From positions 1-35,696 of the forward strand of contig DASXSF010000018.1 in the NCBI GenBank assembly GCA_036506155.1: a stretch of DNA of 35,696 nucleotides, in the 5' to 3' direction. The notes beneath the pieces are model-generated. The model saw only the letters and a program-made list of their open reading frames with translations. It was not told the origin of the DNA and searched no databases. The stretch comes from DASXRA01 sp036506155. GTDB taxonomy: Bacteria; Actinomycetota; Actinomycetes; Mycobacteriales; Jatrophihabitantaceae. Made by a program: the position numbers and the translations under genes. How positions within the stretch are numbered: the stretch's first letter is position 1; each line of letters starts with the position of its first letter. This document shows, piece after piece, positions 15,299 to 23,075 of the stretch.

Positions 15299-16162
15299 AT
15301 GAGCGCAGGTCAGATTGTTGTCGGTGTTGACGACTCGGCGGGAACGGAGCTCGCGCTGCGGTGGGCGGCCGACGAGGCCCTGGCCCGCCACGTCCCGGTC
15401 AGGCTGGTCACGGCGTTCCGTTATGAGCTCACGGCAGGGCGACTGCCGACATTCGTGACCGTACCGGCGGTCGACCTGCTCGAACCCCGGCAGGTGGCCG
15501 AGCAGCTGCTGGCGAAAGCAGTGGACAGCGTCACCGCGGACGGTGCCGAGGCGAGCGCTGAGGCCGTTGACGGGGACCCGATCCAGGTGCTGGTCACCGA
15601 GTCAGCGAGCGCATCCGTGCTCGTACTCGGATCACGGCAGCTCAACGCATTCGGCTCGGCCGTCTTGGGGTCGGTGAGCTCGGCGGTCGCCGCACGAAGC
15701 AACGGGCCGACCGTAGTGGTTCGCGGGCCGGCCGGCAGGCCCGAGGAGGGCGCCGGCGTAGTGGTCGGAATCGATGGCACGGAATCGTCCGAGAGGTTGC
15801 TCGGGTACGCGTTCGAGCACGCCAGCCGGCATCGGGTGCCGCTGCGCGCCGTGCTGTGCTGGCACCCTGATCTGCTCGCGCTCATGAGCTGGCGCGCCGA
15901 ACCGCCGCCGCCGGCCCGGGTGGACGCGTGGCTGGCCGAGGCACTTGCCGGATGGCAGGAGAAGTACCCGAACGTGACGGTGCATCCGGAAGTGATCCGC
16001 GAGCACCCAACGGCAGGGCTAGTCCTTGCGTCGGCCGCGCAACACCTGCTGGTGGTCGGCAAGCACGGCCGGCACGCACGGGCCATGCTCGGGTCGGTCA
16101 GCCAGGGTGTGCTGCATCATGCGACCTGCCCGGTCGCCGTCATGCCCACCAACGGCGAGTGA
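15299..16162 (+). CDS. Universal stress protein, tandem UspA domains
   Basis: This 287-residue protein has two UspA domains, MSAGQIVVGVDDSAGTELAL and VVVGIDGTESSERLLGYAFE. Nucleotide motifs are altered in both: the first has GSRQLNAFGSAVLGS without the second glycine, and the second has GKHGRHARAMLGS with a spacer two residues short. ATG 15299 is preferred because it begins the conserved domain and coincides with the predicted transcription start (leaderless mRNA); ATG 15290 and GTG 15266 are in frame but have no ribosome site. It is transcribed alone, 74 bp after the synthetase gene and convergent with valine dehydrogenase. Confidence 0.9.
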   Translation: MSAGQIVVGVDDSAGTELALRWAADEALARHVPVRLVTAFRYELTAGRLPTFVTVPAVDLLEPRQVAEQLLAKAVDSVTADGAEASAEAVDGDPIQVLVTESASASVLVLGSRQLNAFGSAVLGSVSSAVAARSNGPTVVVRGPAGRPEEGAGVVVGIDGTESSERLLGYAFEHASRHRVPLRAVLCWHPDLLALMSWRAEPPPPARVDAWLAEALAGWQEKYPNVTVHPEVIREHPTAGLVLASAAQHLLVVGKHGRHARAMLGSVSQGVLHHATCPVAVMPTNGE

Positions 16163-16168
16163 GCGCGG

Positions 16169-17257
16169 TTACCGCCCATCCTGATTCTTGCCGACGGGCA
16201 CCCAATAGCGACGCAGGCGGCTGATGCGCTCCAGCCGGGACTCGGAGTAGTGGTCGGCGGCCTCGGCGGTACTGACGTGATCCTCGCGGGCGACCGTGAA
16301 CACCTCGCGAAGCGTTCGATAGACGTTCTCTACCGACGCTCGCGCTCGCTCGGGCGCGTAGCCGGCTAGCTCGTCCGCGACGTTGATCAGACCGCCGGCG
16401 TTGGTGATGAAGTCGGGCGCGTACAGGATGCCCAACTCGGCAAGAGCTTTGCCGTCCTCGGGGCGTTGCAGCTGGTTGTTCGCAGAGCCGGCGACAGCAC
16501 GGCAGCGCAGTTGCGGGATCGTGTCCGCGTTGATCACTCCGCCGAGCGCACAGGGGGCGAAGATGTCGCAGTCCACGGCATGGATCCGCTCTGGCGAGGC
16601 GGTCTGCACGCCGAAGTCTCGAACCACTCGGGCAACAGCGTCGACATCGACGTCGGCCACGACGACCTGCGCACCGCCGTCCTGGACCACGTGCTTCACC
16701 ACGTAGTAGCCGACCTTGCCGATGCCCTGCACGGCGATCCGCCGCCCGCGCAGGGAATGCTGGTGCCACACCTCTTCGGCGCACGCCAGCATCGAGAGGT
16801 AAACGCCGTAGGCGGTGCTCGGCGACGGGTCACCCGATCCGCCCAGCGACGGCGACACTCCGGCGACGAATCGAGTCTCCCGCCGGATCATGTCCATGTC
16901 GTTCCGGGACGTGCCGACGTCCTCGGCGGTGACGTACCGGCCGCCGAGTGACTCGACGAACCGGCCGTACGCCCGCAGCAGTTCTTCGGACTTCACACGC
17001 TGCGGATCGCCCAGGATGACTGCCTTACCGCCTCCGAGATCCAGTCCTGCCGCGGCCGCCTTGTACGTCATGCTGCGGGAGAGCCGCAGTACGTCCTCTA
17101 GTGCTGCATCCTCGGACGCGTACGGGTAGAACCTCGTGCCGCCCAGGGCCGGGCCGAGTGCGGTCGAGTGGATCGCGATGATCGCACGCAAGCCGCTGGG
17201 CGAATCGCTGAAATGGACGACCTGTTCGTGCTGCTCGAACTGCTCGAAGACCGACAT
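16169..17257 (-). CDS. vdh: Valine (branched-chain amino acid) dehydrogenase
   Basis: The 362-residue enzyme belongs to the Glu/Leu/Phe/Val dehydrogenase family: MTYKAAAAGLDLGGGKAV carries the substrate and catalytic lysines (K66, K78), VTAEDVGTS follows, and VQGIGKVGYYVVK is the NAD-binding Rossmann motif. The length equals that of Streptomyces valine dehydrogenases; leucine or phenylalanine as substrate cannot be excluded. It interconverts branched-chain amino acids and 2-oxoacids with NADH and ammonia. ATG 17257 begins the conserved MSVFEQFEQHEQV; the longer frame upstream is not protein-like. The neighbouring 2-oxoacid oxidoreductase could use its product. Two dyad boxes lie upstream. Confidence 0.88.
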   Translation of the reverse strand: MSVFEQFEQHEQVVHFSDSPSGLRAIIAIHSTALGPALGGTRFYPYASEDAALEDVLRLSRSMTYKAAAAGLDLGGGKAVILGDPQRVKSEELLRAYGRFVESLGGRYVTAEDVGTSRNDMDMIRRETRFVAGVSPSLGGSGDPSPSTAYGVYLSMLACAEEVWHQHSLRGRRIAVQGIGKVGYYVVKHVVQDGGAQVVVADVDVDAVARVVRDFGVQTASPERIHAVDCDIFAPCALGGVINADTIPQLRCRAVAGSANNQLQRPEDGKALAELGILYAPDFITNAGGLINVADELAGYAPERARASVENVYRTLREVFTVAREDHVSTAEAADHYSESRLERISRLRRYWVPVGKNQDGR

Positions 17258-17382
17258 GCCGTCACGATGCCCCGTGGAAGCGCCAGGCGCCAAGAGGCGA
17301 GACGGGCCGGTACGGGCCGCACACCGAAAGCCCGACCGCAGCGTCCATACGCTAATCGTCGACCGGCCTCGCAGCCACGGAA

Positions 17383-17431
17383 AGGGCCGAACGGCACGGT
17401 GGGCGTTGCGGGCAATAGGACCTTCGGCCCT
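17383..17431 (-). promoter_or_regulatory. Tandem DosR-like dyads upstream of vdh
   Basis: The distal box, AGGACCTTCGGCCCT (17417-17431), has one mismatch. The proximal box reads GTGCCGTTCGGCCCT on the minus strand (17397-17383), with two mismatches. Centres are 34 bp apart, recalling the paired boxes of many DosR promoters. On the minus strand TAGCGT (17354-17349) fits a -10 hexamer, predicting a start near 17342, about 47 bp from the proximal centre, and an 85-nt leader before the vdh ATG. Confidence 0.45.
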
Positions 17432-17489
17432 GGTCGCACGCAACGCGCGACCGACGCCCTGCGCTTCAGCAACTGCCAGGGAAGCGGAT

Positions 17490-18488
17490 CTACGTGACCC
17501 GTGCCGCGCATTCGCGGTGCAGCGCTGTGAGCTGGTGGGGCGTGCCGACGGCGATCAGGATCGTGTCGTCGTCGAGGCAGGAGTCCGGGCTGGGATTGGC
17601 TGCGAAGGGCGCCGCGACGCCGGGACGCAGGGCGAGCACAAGCACCCCCGTGCGCTCGGCCAGCGCCGCCTCGCGCAGCGTCCGGCCGCAGACCGACGAT
17701 CCTCGAGCGACGGCCACCTCCTCCATGCGGAACTCCAGCGACTCGTCGTGCATCACGACGTCGAGGAACTCCGCGACGTGCGGCTGCAACGCGAACGTCG
17801 CCATCCGCCGCCCCCCGATCAATTGCGGATTGACCGCGCGGTTCGCGCCGGCGCGCACCAGTTTGGACTTGGATGTCTCGGTACGGGCTCTGGCGATGAT
17901 TACGAGGTCCGGACGCAGCGCCCGGCTTGACAGCGTCACGTAGACGTTGTCGGCGTCGGTGTTCAATGCGGCGATGAGCGCGCGAGCCTTGGTGATGCCG
18001 GCCGCACGCAGCACGTCGTCGTCGGTGACATCGCCTACCACCAGCGGATGGGACAGCCCCTGGAGCCGGAGCTCGTCTCGGTCGACGACGACGAACGGCT
18101 GCTCCGTGGTTACGAGGTACTGCGCGCAGGCGCGCCCCACGCGTCCCCAGCCGCAGATGATCACGTGGCCGGTCATGCGGCCGATCTGCCGGTCCATGCG
18201 ACGCCTTTCCAGATGATGGTGCAGGTGGCCCTCGATCAGTGCCTCGAGCAGGACGCCCAGCGTGTACAGCGCGGTGCCCACCCCGAGCAGGATCAGCACG
18301 ATGGTGAAGGCCTTGCCGGTGGGGCTGAGCGTATGCACTTCCCGGAATCCGACTGTCGTCACCGTTGTGACGGTCTGATACAGCGCGTCCAGCCACCCGA
18401 ACCCGAGAATGACGTAGCCGACCGTTCCGGCGAGCAACACCAAGCCCAGCGCGCCCAGCGCGAGCCGGATCCGTCGCAGTGTGCCCAC
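17490..18488 (-). CDS. Potassium channel with RCK/TrkA-N domain
   Basis: The 332-residue protein has a 2-TM channel module (helices at about residues 7-27 and 60-85) around a pore loop TTVTTVGFREV, then a cytoplasmic TrkA-N Rossmann domain (VIICGWGRVGRACAQYLV, about residues 107-230) and a TrkA-C-like ligand domain (about 245-325). The filter reads TVGFR rather than TVGYG, so the second glycine is an arginine. The GTG start at 18488 places the first helix correctly but has only a weak ribosome site. It is divergent from the oxidoreductase operon and shares the 90-bp gap containing a dyad box. It probably moves K+ under NAD(H) or nucleotide control; transport selectivity is inferred. Confidence 0.88.
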   Translation of the reverse strand: MGTLRRIRLALGALGLVLLAGTVGYVILGFGWLDALYQTVTTVTTVGFREVHTLSPTGKAFTIVLILLGVGTALYTLGVLLEALIEGHLHHHLERRRMDRQIGRMTGHVIICGWGRVGRACAQYLVTTEQPFVVVDRDELRLQGLSHPLVVGDVTDDDVLRAAGITKARALIAALNTDADNVYVTLSSRALRPDLVIIARARTETSKSKLVRAGANRAVNPQLIGGRRMATFALQPHVAEFLDVVMHDESLEFRMEEVAVARGSSVCGRTLREAALAERTGVLVLALRPGVAAPFAANPSPDSCLDDDTILIAVGTPHQLTALHRECAARVT

Positions 18489-18544
18489 TCGCGGATTCTG
18501 CGCTCGCGCCGACCCGTATGCGAGGCCCAGCGTCGGTAGGCGCC

Positions 18545-18559
18545 GGGACTTCCGACCCT
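18545..18559 (+). promoter_or_regulatory. DosR-like dyad between K-channel and por operon
   Basis: GGGACTTCCGACCCT matches GGGAC-N4-GNCCC exactly. It sits in the only gap between the divergent channel (start 18488) and oxidoreductase (start 18595) genes. For the rightward operon, TCTGAT at 18583-18588 is a possible -10, giving a start at about 18595, 43 bp from the dyad centre and coincident with a GTG codon. No clear leftward -10 is visible, though the box could serve both genes. Confidence 0.55.
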
Positions 18560-18594
18560 GTGGGCTCGGTGCGCCGAGCGTGTCTGATGAAGGC

Positions 18595-19164
18595 GTGTTC
18601 CAGGTACGGTTCCACGGCCGCGGCGGTCAGGGTGTCGTGACGTCCGCGGAGCTGCTGTCCGTCGCGGCGTTCCTGGACGGACGTGAGGCGCAAGCGTTCC
18701 CCAGCTTCGGGTCGGAGCGCATGGGTGCGCCGGTGATGGCATTCTGCCGGGTCGCCGACGTCCCGATCCGAGTGCGGGAGCCGGTCGCCGAGCCGGATGC
18801 CGTCGTGGTGGCCGACGCGACGCTGTTGCATCACGTGCAGCTGTTCGCCGGACTCGGCGAGGAGGGCTACGCGCTGATCAACTCCACACGCTCGTGGGAT
18901 GAGCTCGGCCTGGCCGAGATGACACGGCGGCACTTCCTGGAGCGGCTGACGACCATCCCGGCGACGGACATCGCACGCCGGCACACCGGACGGCCGCTGC
19001 CGAACGTGTGCCTGCTCGGCGGGCTGGCGGCACTGACGCGCGTGGTGTCTATCGACGCACTGGACCGCGCGGTGCGGGAACGGTTCGCCGGCGCCGTCGC
19101 CGAAGGCAACGTCGCCGCCGCGCGCGCCGCGTACGACCGCATAAGGAGTGTCCTGCATGCGTAG
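18595..19164 (+). CDS. porG: 2-oxoacid:acceptor oxidoreductase, gamma subunit
   Basis: The 189-residue subunit begins (M)FQVRFHGRGGQGVVTSAELL, the defining motif of gamma subunits of pyruvate/2-ketoisovalerate:ferredoxin oxidoreductases, followed by QAFPSFGSERMGAPVMAFCR, which contacts CoA in the complex. GTG 18595 is chosen because the motif normally starts within a few residues of the N-terminus and because the upstream dyad and -10 predict transcription starting there; GTG 18580 (five residues longer) is the alternative. Its end overlaps the alpha-subunit gene by 8 bp. The complex makes acyl-CoA from 2-oxoacids and is usually oxygen-sensitive. Confidence 0.9.
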   Translation: MFQVRFHGRGGQGVVTSAELLSVAAFLDGREAQAFPSFGSERMGAPVMAFCRVADVPIRVREPVAEPDAVVVADATLLHHVQLFAGLGEEGYALINSTRSWDELGLAEMTRRHFLERLTTIPATDIARRHTGRPLPNVCLLGGLAALTRVVSIDALDRAVRERFAGAVAEGNVAAARAAYDRIRSVLHA

Positions 19165-20356
19165 GCAGCTGGAGGGGTCGCGGGCGATCGCGGAAGCGGT
19201 GGCGCGCTGCCGCCCGCAGGTCGTACCGGCGTACCCGATCACGCCGCAGACGCACATCGTCGAGGCGATCGGCGCAATGGTGCGTGACGGCTCGCTTTCC
19301 GGCTGCGAGTTCATGACGGTCGAGTCGGAGTTCGCGGCTATGTCCGCAGCGATAGGGGCTTCCGCCGCCGGCGCTCGTGCGTACACCGCGACGGCAAGTC
19401 AGGGACTGCTGTACATGACCGAGGCTCTGTTCAACGCGTCCGGGCTGGGACTGCCGATCGTGCTCACCGTCGCCAACCGCGCGGTCGGCGCGCCGATCAA
19501 CATCTGGAACGATCACAGCGACTCGATGAGCCTGCGCGACTGCGGATGGGTGCAGCTCTACGCGGCAGACAACCAGGCGGCGGTGGATCTGCACGTGGTG
19601 GCGTTCGCGCTCGCCGAAGAGCTGTCGGTGCCGGTGATGGTGTGCGTGGACGGCTTCGTCCTGACGCACGCGTTCGAGCCCCTCGACGTCCCGGGCCAGA
19701 GCGCGGTTGACACGTTCCTGCCGCCGTATGCACCGCGGCAGGTGCTCGACGTCGACGACCCGGTCGCGATCGGCGCGATGGTCGGCCCGGAGGCGTTCAC
19801 CGAAGTGCGTTACCTGTCGCACTACCAGCTGACACAGGCGCTGACCGTGTTCCCGCAGGTGTGCGACGGGTGGGGGCGGCCATTGTCCACTGTGGACGCT
19901 TATCGCGTGGACGGCGCCGAGACCGTGATCGTCACGCTGGGCTCCGTGAGCGGCACGATCAAGGATGTCGCCGACGAGTTCGGAAACGTCGGCGTGCTGA
20001 CACTCACTATGTTCCGGCCCTTCCCGTACGCAGAAGTACGAAAGGCGTTGGGCGCAGCCAAGCGTGTGGTCGTCGTGGAGCGGGCGTTCGCGCCCGGCGC
20101 CGGCGGCATTGTCTCGGCGGATGTCCGCACCGCGCTGGCCGGCACGTTCGCGGAGGTCAGCACTGTCGTCGCGGGCCTCGGTGGCCGGGCGGTGACCAAA
20201 CCGGCGTTGCGCCGACTCGTCGCCGATGCGATGTCGGGCTGGCTCGGCGAGCGGCTGGTCTTCCTGGACCTGCGCGACGAGCTGATCGAACAGCAGATCG
20301 AGCGGATGCGACAGCGGCGAGCCTCGGGTCCGCCACGCCCTGGGGGTGCTGCGTGA
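19157..20356 (+). CDS. porA: 2-oxoacid:acceptor oxidoreductase, alpha subunit
   Basis: This 399-residue subunit has GSRAIAEAV, the conserved VPAYPITPQTHIVE (23-36), the catalytic-domain stretch FMTVESEFAAMSAAIGASAA, TATASQGLLYMTEALF and NIWNDHSDSM, then domain II (TVIVTLGSVSGTIKDVADE). These define PorA. ATG 19157 follows AAGGAG (19143-19148) at 8 bp; a GTG at 19148 lies inside that site. Pyruvate is the usual substrate, but the 2-ketoisovalerate (VOR) type cannot be excluded by eye, and valine dehydrogenase nearby makes branched 2-oxoacids plausible. Confidence 0.92.
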   Translation: MRRQLEGSRAIAEAVARCRPQVVPAYPITPQTHIVEAIGAMVRDGSLSGCEFMTVESEFAAMSAAIGASAAGARAYTATASQGLLYMTEALFNASGLGLPIVLTVANRAVGAPINIWNDHSDSMSLRDCGWVQLYAADNQAAVDLHVVAFALAEELSVPVMVCVDGFVLTHAFEPLDVPGQSAVDTFLPPYAPRQVLDVDDPVAIGAMVGPEAFTEVRYLSHYQLTQALTVFPQVCDGWGRPLSTVDAYRVDGAETVIVTLGSVSGTIKDVADEFGNVGVLTLTMFRPFPYAEVRKALGAAKRVVVVERAFAPGAGGIVSADVRTALAGTFAEVSTVVAGLGGRAVTKPALRRLVADAMSGWLGERLVFLDLRDELIEQQIERMRQRRASGPPRPGGAA

Positions 20357-21381
20357 CGCCGGCGTTCCTGGATCCCGGATCGGTTGAGATGACCGTGCAG
20401 AATGTGAAGTTCTACCAGGTCGGCAGCCGTGCTGTAGGAAACCGGCTGCTCGACGCGACGCTGCGTACCGAGCAGGCGAGCCCGGCCCGCCGCAACGCGC
20501 TCACCTCCGGACACCGCGCCTGCCAGGGCTGCGGCGAGGCACTCGGAGCGCGCGACGTACTCGACGCCGCCGTCCGCGCGACCGAAGGGAAGCTCGTCGC
20601 GGTGAACGCCACCGGCTGCCTGGAGGTGTTCTCCACGCCGTACCCGGAGAGCTCGTGGCAACTGCCCTGGCTGCACTCGCTGTTCGCGAACGCGCCCTCG
20701 GTGGCATCCGGGGTGGCAGCGGCGCTGAAGGCGCAGGGCCACGACGAGATTCGCGTGCTGGCCCAGGGCGGAGACGGCGGCACCGTCGACATCGGCCTGG
20801 CATGCCTTTCCGGGATGTTCGAGCGCAACGACGACGTCCTCTACGTCTGCTACGACAACGAGGCGTACATGAACACCGGCGTTCAGCGCTCCGGCTCGAC
20901 GCCGCCGTTTGCGCGCACCGCCACCACCGAGGCAACAGGCGCCGAGCCAGGCGCGCCGATCGGGCAGGGCAAGGACGTGCCGCGCATCGCGATGGCGCAC
21001 GAGATTCCGTATGTGGCGACCGCGACTGTCGCCGAGTTGCACGACCTCGAGGCGAAGGTCGAGCGAGCGATGATGATGCGCGGGGCCCGCTACCTGCACG
21101 TACTCGTGCCGTGCCCGCTCGGCTGGGGATCCGCGCCGGCGGACACGGTTCGCCTGGCCCGATTGGCCCAGCGCAGCGGGCTGTTCCCGGTCTTCGAGGC
21201 GTCGCACGGTGAGGTCACCGAGGTGCTGCCGATCCGCGGACGCGTCCCGATCGAGGAGTACCTGCGCCCGCAACGCCGCTACGCGCACCTGTTCGCTGAC
21301 CCGCCGCGCACCGAACTGCTCGCGCGCATCCAGGCGATCGCCGACCGCAACGTCGCTCGCTACGGACTGGACGAGGTGTGA
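20353..21381 (+). CDS. porB: 2-oxoacid:acceptor oxidoreductase, beta (TPP) subunit
   Basis: The 342-residue subunit carries the thiamine-diphosphate motif QGGDGGTVDIGL with YDNEAYMNTGVQRSG, and the cluster cysteines CQGC (57, 60), TGC (89) and a late PCPLGWG, expected for the proximal [4Fe-4S] cluster. GTG at 20353 overlaps the alpha stop (GTGA); an internal ATG at 20389 would shorten the somewhat long N-terminus by 12 residues. Together with gamma and alpha it forms the catalytic core. No separate delta/ferredoxin gene exists; that function seems to lie in the next gene. Confidence 0.92.
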   Translation: MTPAFLDPGSVEMTVQNVKFYQVGSRAVGNRLLDATLRTEQASPARRNALTSGHRACQGCGEALGARDVLDAAVRATEGKLVAVNATGCLEVFSTPYPESSWQLPWLHSLFANAPSVASGVAAALKAQGHDEIRVLAQGGDGGTVDIGLACLSGMFERNDDVLYVCYDNEAYMNTGVQRSGSTPPFARTATTEATGAEPGAPIGQGKDVPRIAMAHEIPYVATATVAELHDLEAKVERAMMMRGARYLHVLVPCPLGWGSAPADTVRLARLAQRSGLFPVFEASHGEVTEVLPIRGRVPIEEYLRPQRRYAHLFADPPRTELLARIQAIADRNVARYGLDEV

Positions 21382-23000
21382 TGGACCGCCCCTTCGCGAT
21401 CACGCTCGACGTGAAGTCCAGTCTGGCCAACCACACCGGTGCGTGGCGCACCGAACGCCCCGTCTACGTCGACCGCTGGCCGCCCTGCAACGAGAAATGC
21501 CCGGCCGGCGAGAACGTCCAGGCCTGGCTCTATGCGGCCGAGGACGGCTCGTACGAGATCGCGTGGCGGCGGCTGGTCGCCGACAACCCGTTCCCCGCGA
21601 TCATGGGCCGGGTCTGCTACCACCCCTGCGAGACGGCGTGCAACCGCGCCCAGCTCGACCGGGCGGTCGGCATCAACTCGGTCGAACGCTTCCTCGGCGA
21701 CGAGGCGATCCGCCACGGCTGGCGGCTGCCCGAGCCCGCCGCCGACACCGGCAAGCGAGCGCTCATCGTCGGCGCCGGCCCGTCCGGGCTGTCGGCGGCC
21801 TATCAGCTACGCCGTCTGGGCCACGCCGTCGAGATCCGCGATGCGGGCACGCAGCCGGGCGGGATGATGCGTTACGGCATCCCCACGTTCCGGCTGCCCC
21901 GCGACGTCCTCGACATCGAGATTGCCCGGATGCTGACACTCGGCATCGACCTGCGGCCGGACACTCGCGTCACCGACCTGCGAGCGGAGCTCTCCGACTT
22001 CGACGCGGTGTTCCTCGCGGTGGGCGCACAGCTGGCGCACCGGGCCTACATCCCGGCCGCGCAGTCTGCGCGCATCCTCGAGGCCTTGGACGTGCTGGGG
22101 CAGACCGCAGGCGGCGAGCGCCCGCAGCTCGGCCGGCGGGTGATCGTCTACGGCGGCGGCAACACCGCCATGGACGCCGCCCGTACCGCTCGCCGGCTCG
22201 GCGCCGATGAAGCGCTTGTCGTCTACCGCCGCACCCGTGAGCGTATGCCGGCCAACGACATCGAGGTGGAGGAGGCGATGGCCGAGGGCGTGCGCATGCG
22301 GTGGCTGTCGACGATCAAACACGTCGGTGCCGGGCGCCTGTCGGTCGAGCGAATGGAACTCGACGAGACCGGCTTCCCGCAGCCGGCCGGTGAGGTCGAG
22401 GAGCTCGATGCCGACACGGTGGTCCTTGCGCTCGGTGAGGACGTCGACCACTCCCTCGTCGACACACTGCCCGACGTCGAGATCGTCGACGGCGTCGTTC
22501 AGGTTGACGCGCAGATGATGACCGGCCACCCGGGGGTGTTCGCCGGCGGCGACATGGTGCCCGCCACTCGCTCGGTGACGGTCGGAATCGGACACGGCAA
22601 GGCAGCGGCCCGCAACATCGACGCGTGGTTGCGCGGGGCACCCGCGCCGGTCGAGCCGGCCCGTGAGGCGGCCACCTTCGAGCGCCTCAACACCTGGTAC
22701 TACAGCGACGCTCCGCACGCCATACGCCCCCGTTTGGAGGCCGTGCGGCGCACATCCGATTTCACCGAGGTCGTCGGCGGACTCGACCCGCAGACGGCGT
22801 TGTACGAGGCGCGGCGCTGCCTGTCCTGCGGCAACTGTTTCGGTTGCGACAACTGCTACGGCGTGTGTCCCGACAATGCCGTCCTCAAGATCGACGGCGC
22901 TCACGGCTACGCCATCGACTACGACTACTGCAAGGGCTGCGGCCTGTGCGCCGTGGAATGCCCCTGTGGCGCCATAGCCATGCAGCCGGAGACCAGCTGA
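21381..23000 (+). CDS. GltD-like FAD oxidoreductase fused to 2x[4Fe-4S] ferredoxin
   Basis: The 539-residue protein has an N-terminal FeS domain as in glutamate synthase small subunit (PPCNEKCPAGENVQ, VCYHPCETACNRA), an FAD motif (VGAGPSGLSAAYQLRRLG, about 130-147), an NAD(P) domain (VIVYGGGNTAMDAARTARRL), FAGGDMVPATRSVTVGIGHG, and a C-terminal ferredoxin with CLSCGNCFGCDNCYGVCP and CKGCGLCAVECP. The tail looks like a PorD delta subunit. TGATG links it to porB, so it is probably the electron outlet of the complex, passing electrons to NAD(P) without free ferredoxin. No glutaminase-type large subunit is nearby, arguing against glutamate synthase. Confidence 0.9.
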   Translation: MDRPFAITLDVKSSLANHTGAWRTERPVYVDRWPPCNEKCPAGENVQAWLYAAEDGSYEIAWRRLVADNPFPAIMGRVCYHPCETACNRAQLDRAVGINSVERFLGDEAIRHGWRLPEPAADTGKRALIVGAGPSGLSAAYQLRRLGHAVEIRDAGTQPGGMMRYGIPTFRLPRDVLDIEIARMLTLGIDLRPDTRVTDLRAELSDFDAVFLAVGAQLAHRAYIPAAQSARILEALDVLGQTAGGERPQLGRRVIVYGGGNTAMDAARTARRLGADEALVVYRRTRERMPANDIEVEEAMAEGVRMRWLSTIKHVGAGRLSVERMELDETGFPQPAGEVEELDADTVVLALGEDVDHSLVDTLPDVEIVDGVVQVDAQMMTGHPGVFAGGDMVPATRSVTVGIGHGKAAARNIDAWLRGAPAPVEPAREAATFERLNTWYYSDAPHAIRPRLEAVRRTSDFTEVVGGLDPQTALYEARRCLSCGNCFGCDNCYGVCPDNAVLKIDGAHGYAIDYDYCKGCGLCAVECPCGAIAMQPETS

Positions 23001-23007
23001 GCAGGGC

Positions 23008-23021
23008 GGGCCTGAGGTCCC
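23008..23021. promoter_or_regulatory. DosR-like dyad before the flavodoxin gene
   Basis: On the minus strand this reads GGGACCTCAGGCCC, an exact GGGAC-N4-GNCCC. It begins 8 bp after the GltD-fusion stop and lies about 155 bp before the flavodoxin start. I see no convincing -10 at the expected distance (about 23045-23050). If active, transcription would start near 23057 and the long inverted repeat at 23076-23149 would be in the leader. Confidence 0.45.
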
Positions 23022-23075
23022 GGCCGCTGGGGACGGTCGTCTCTACCGCCGCGGTGGCGCATCGGCTGGACTGGA

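Noticed and set aside
17098..19386. 762-codon minus-strand frame
   Set aside because: It crosses the vdh, K-channel and porG genes in wrong phases, is Arg/Ala-rich and shows no domain.
21381..23000. Glutamate synthase small subunit
   Set aside because: The GltD-type fold is clear, but no large subunit is present, and the C-terminal ferredoxin and the coupling to porB point to the oxidoreductase complex.
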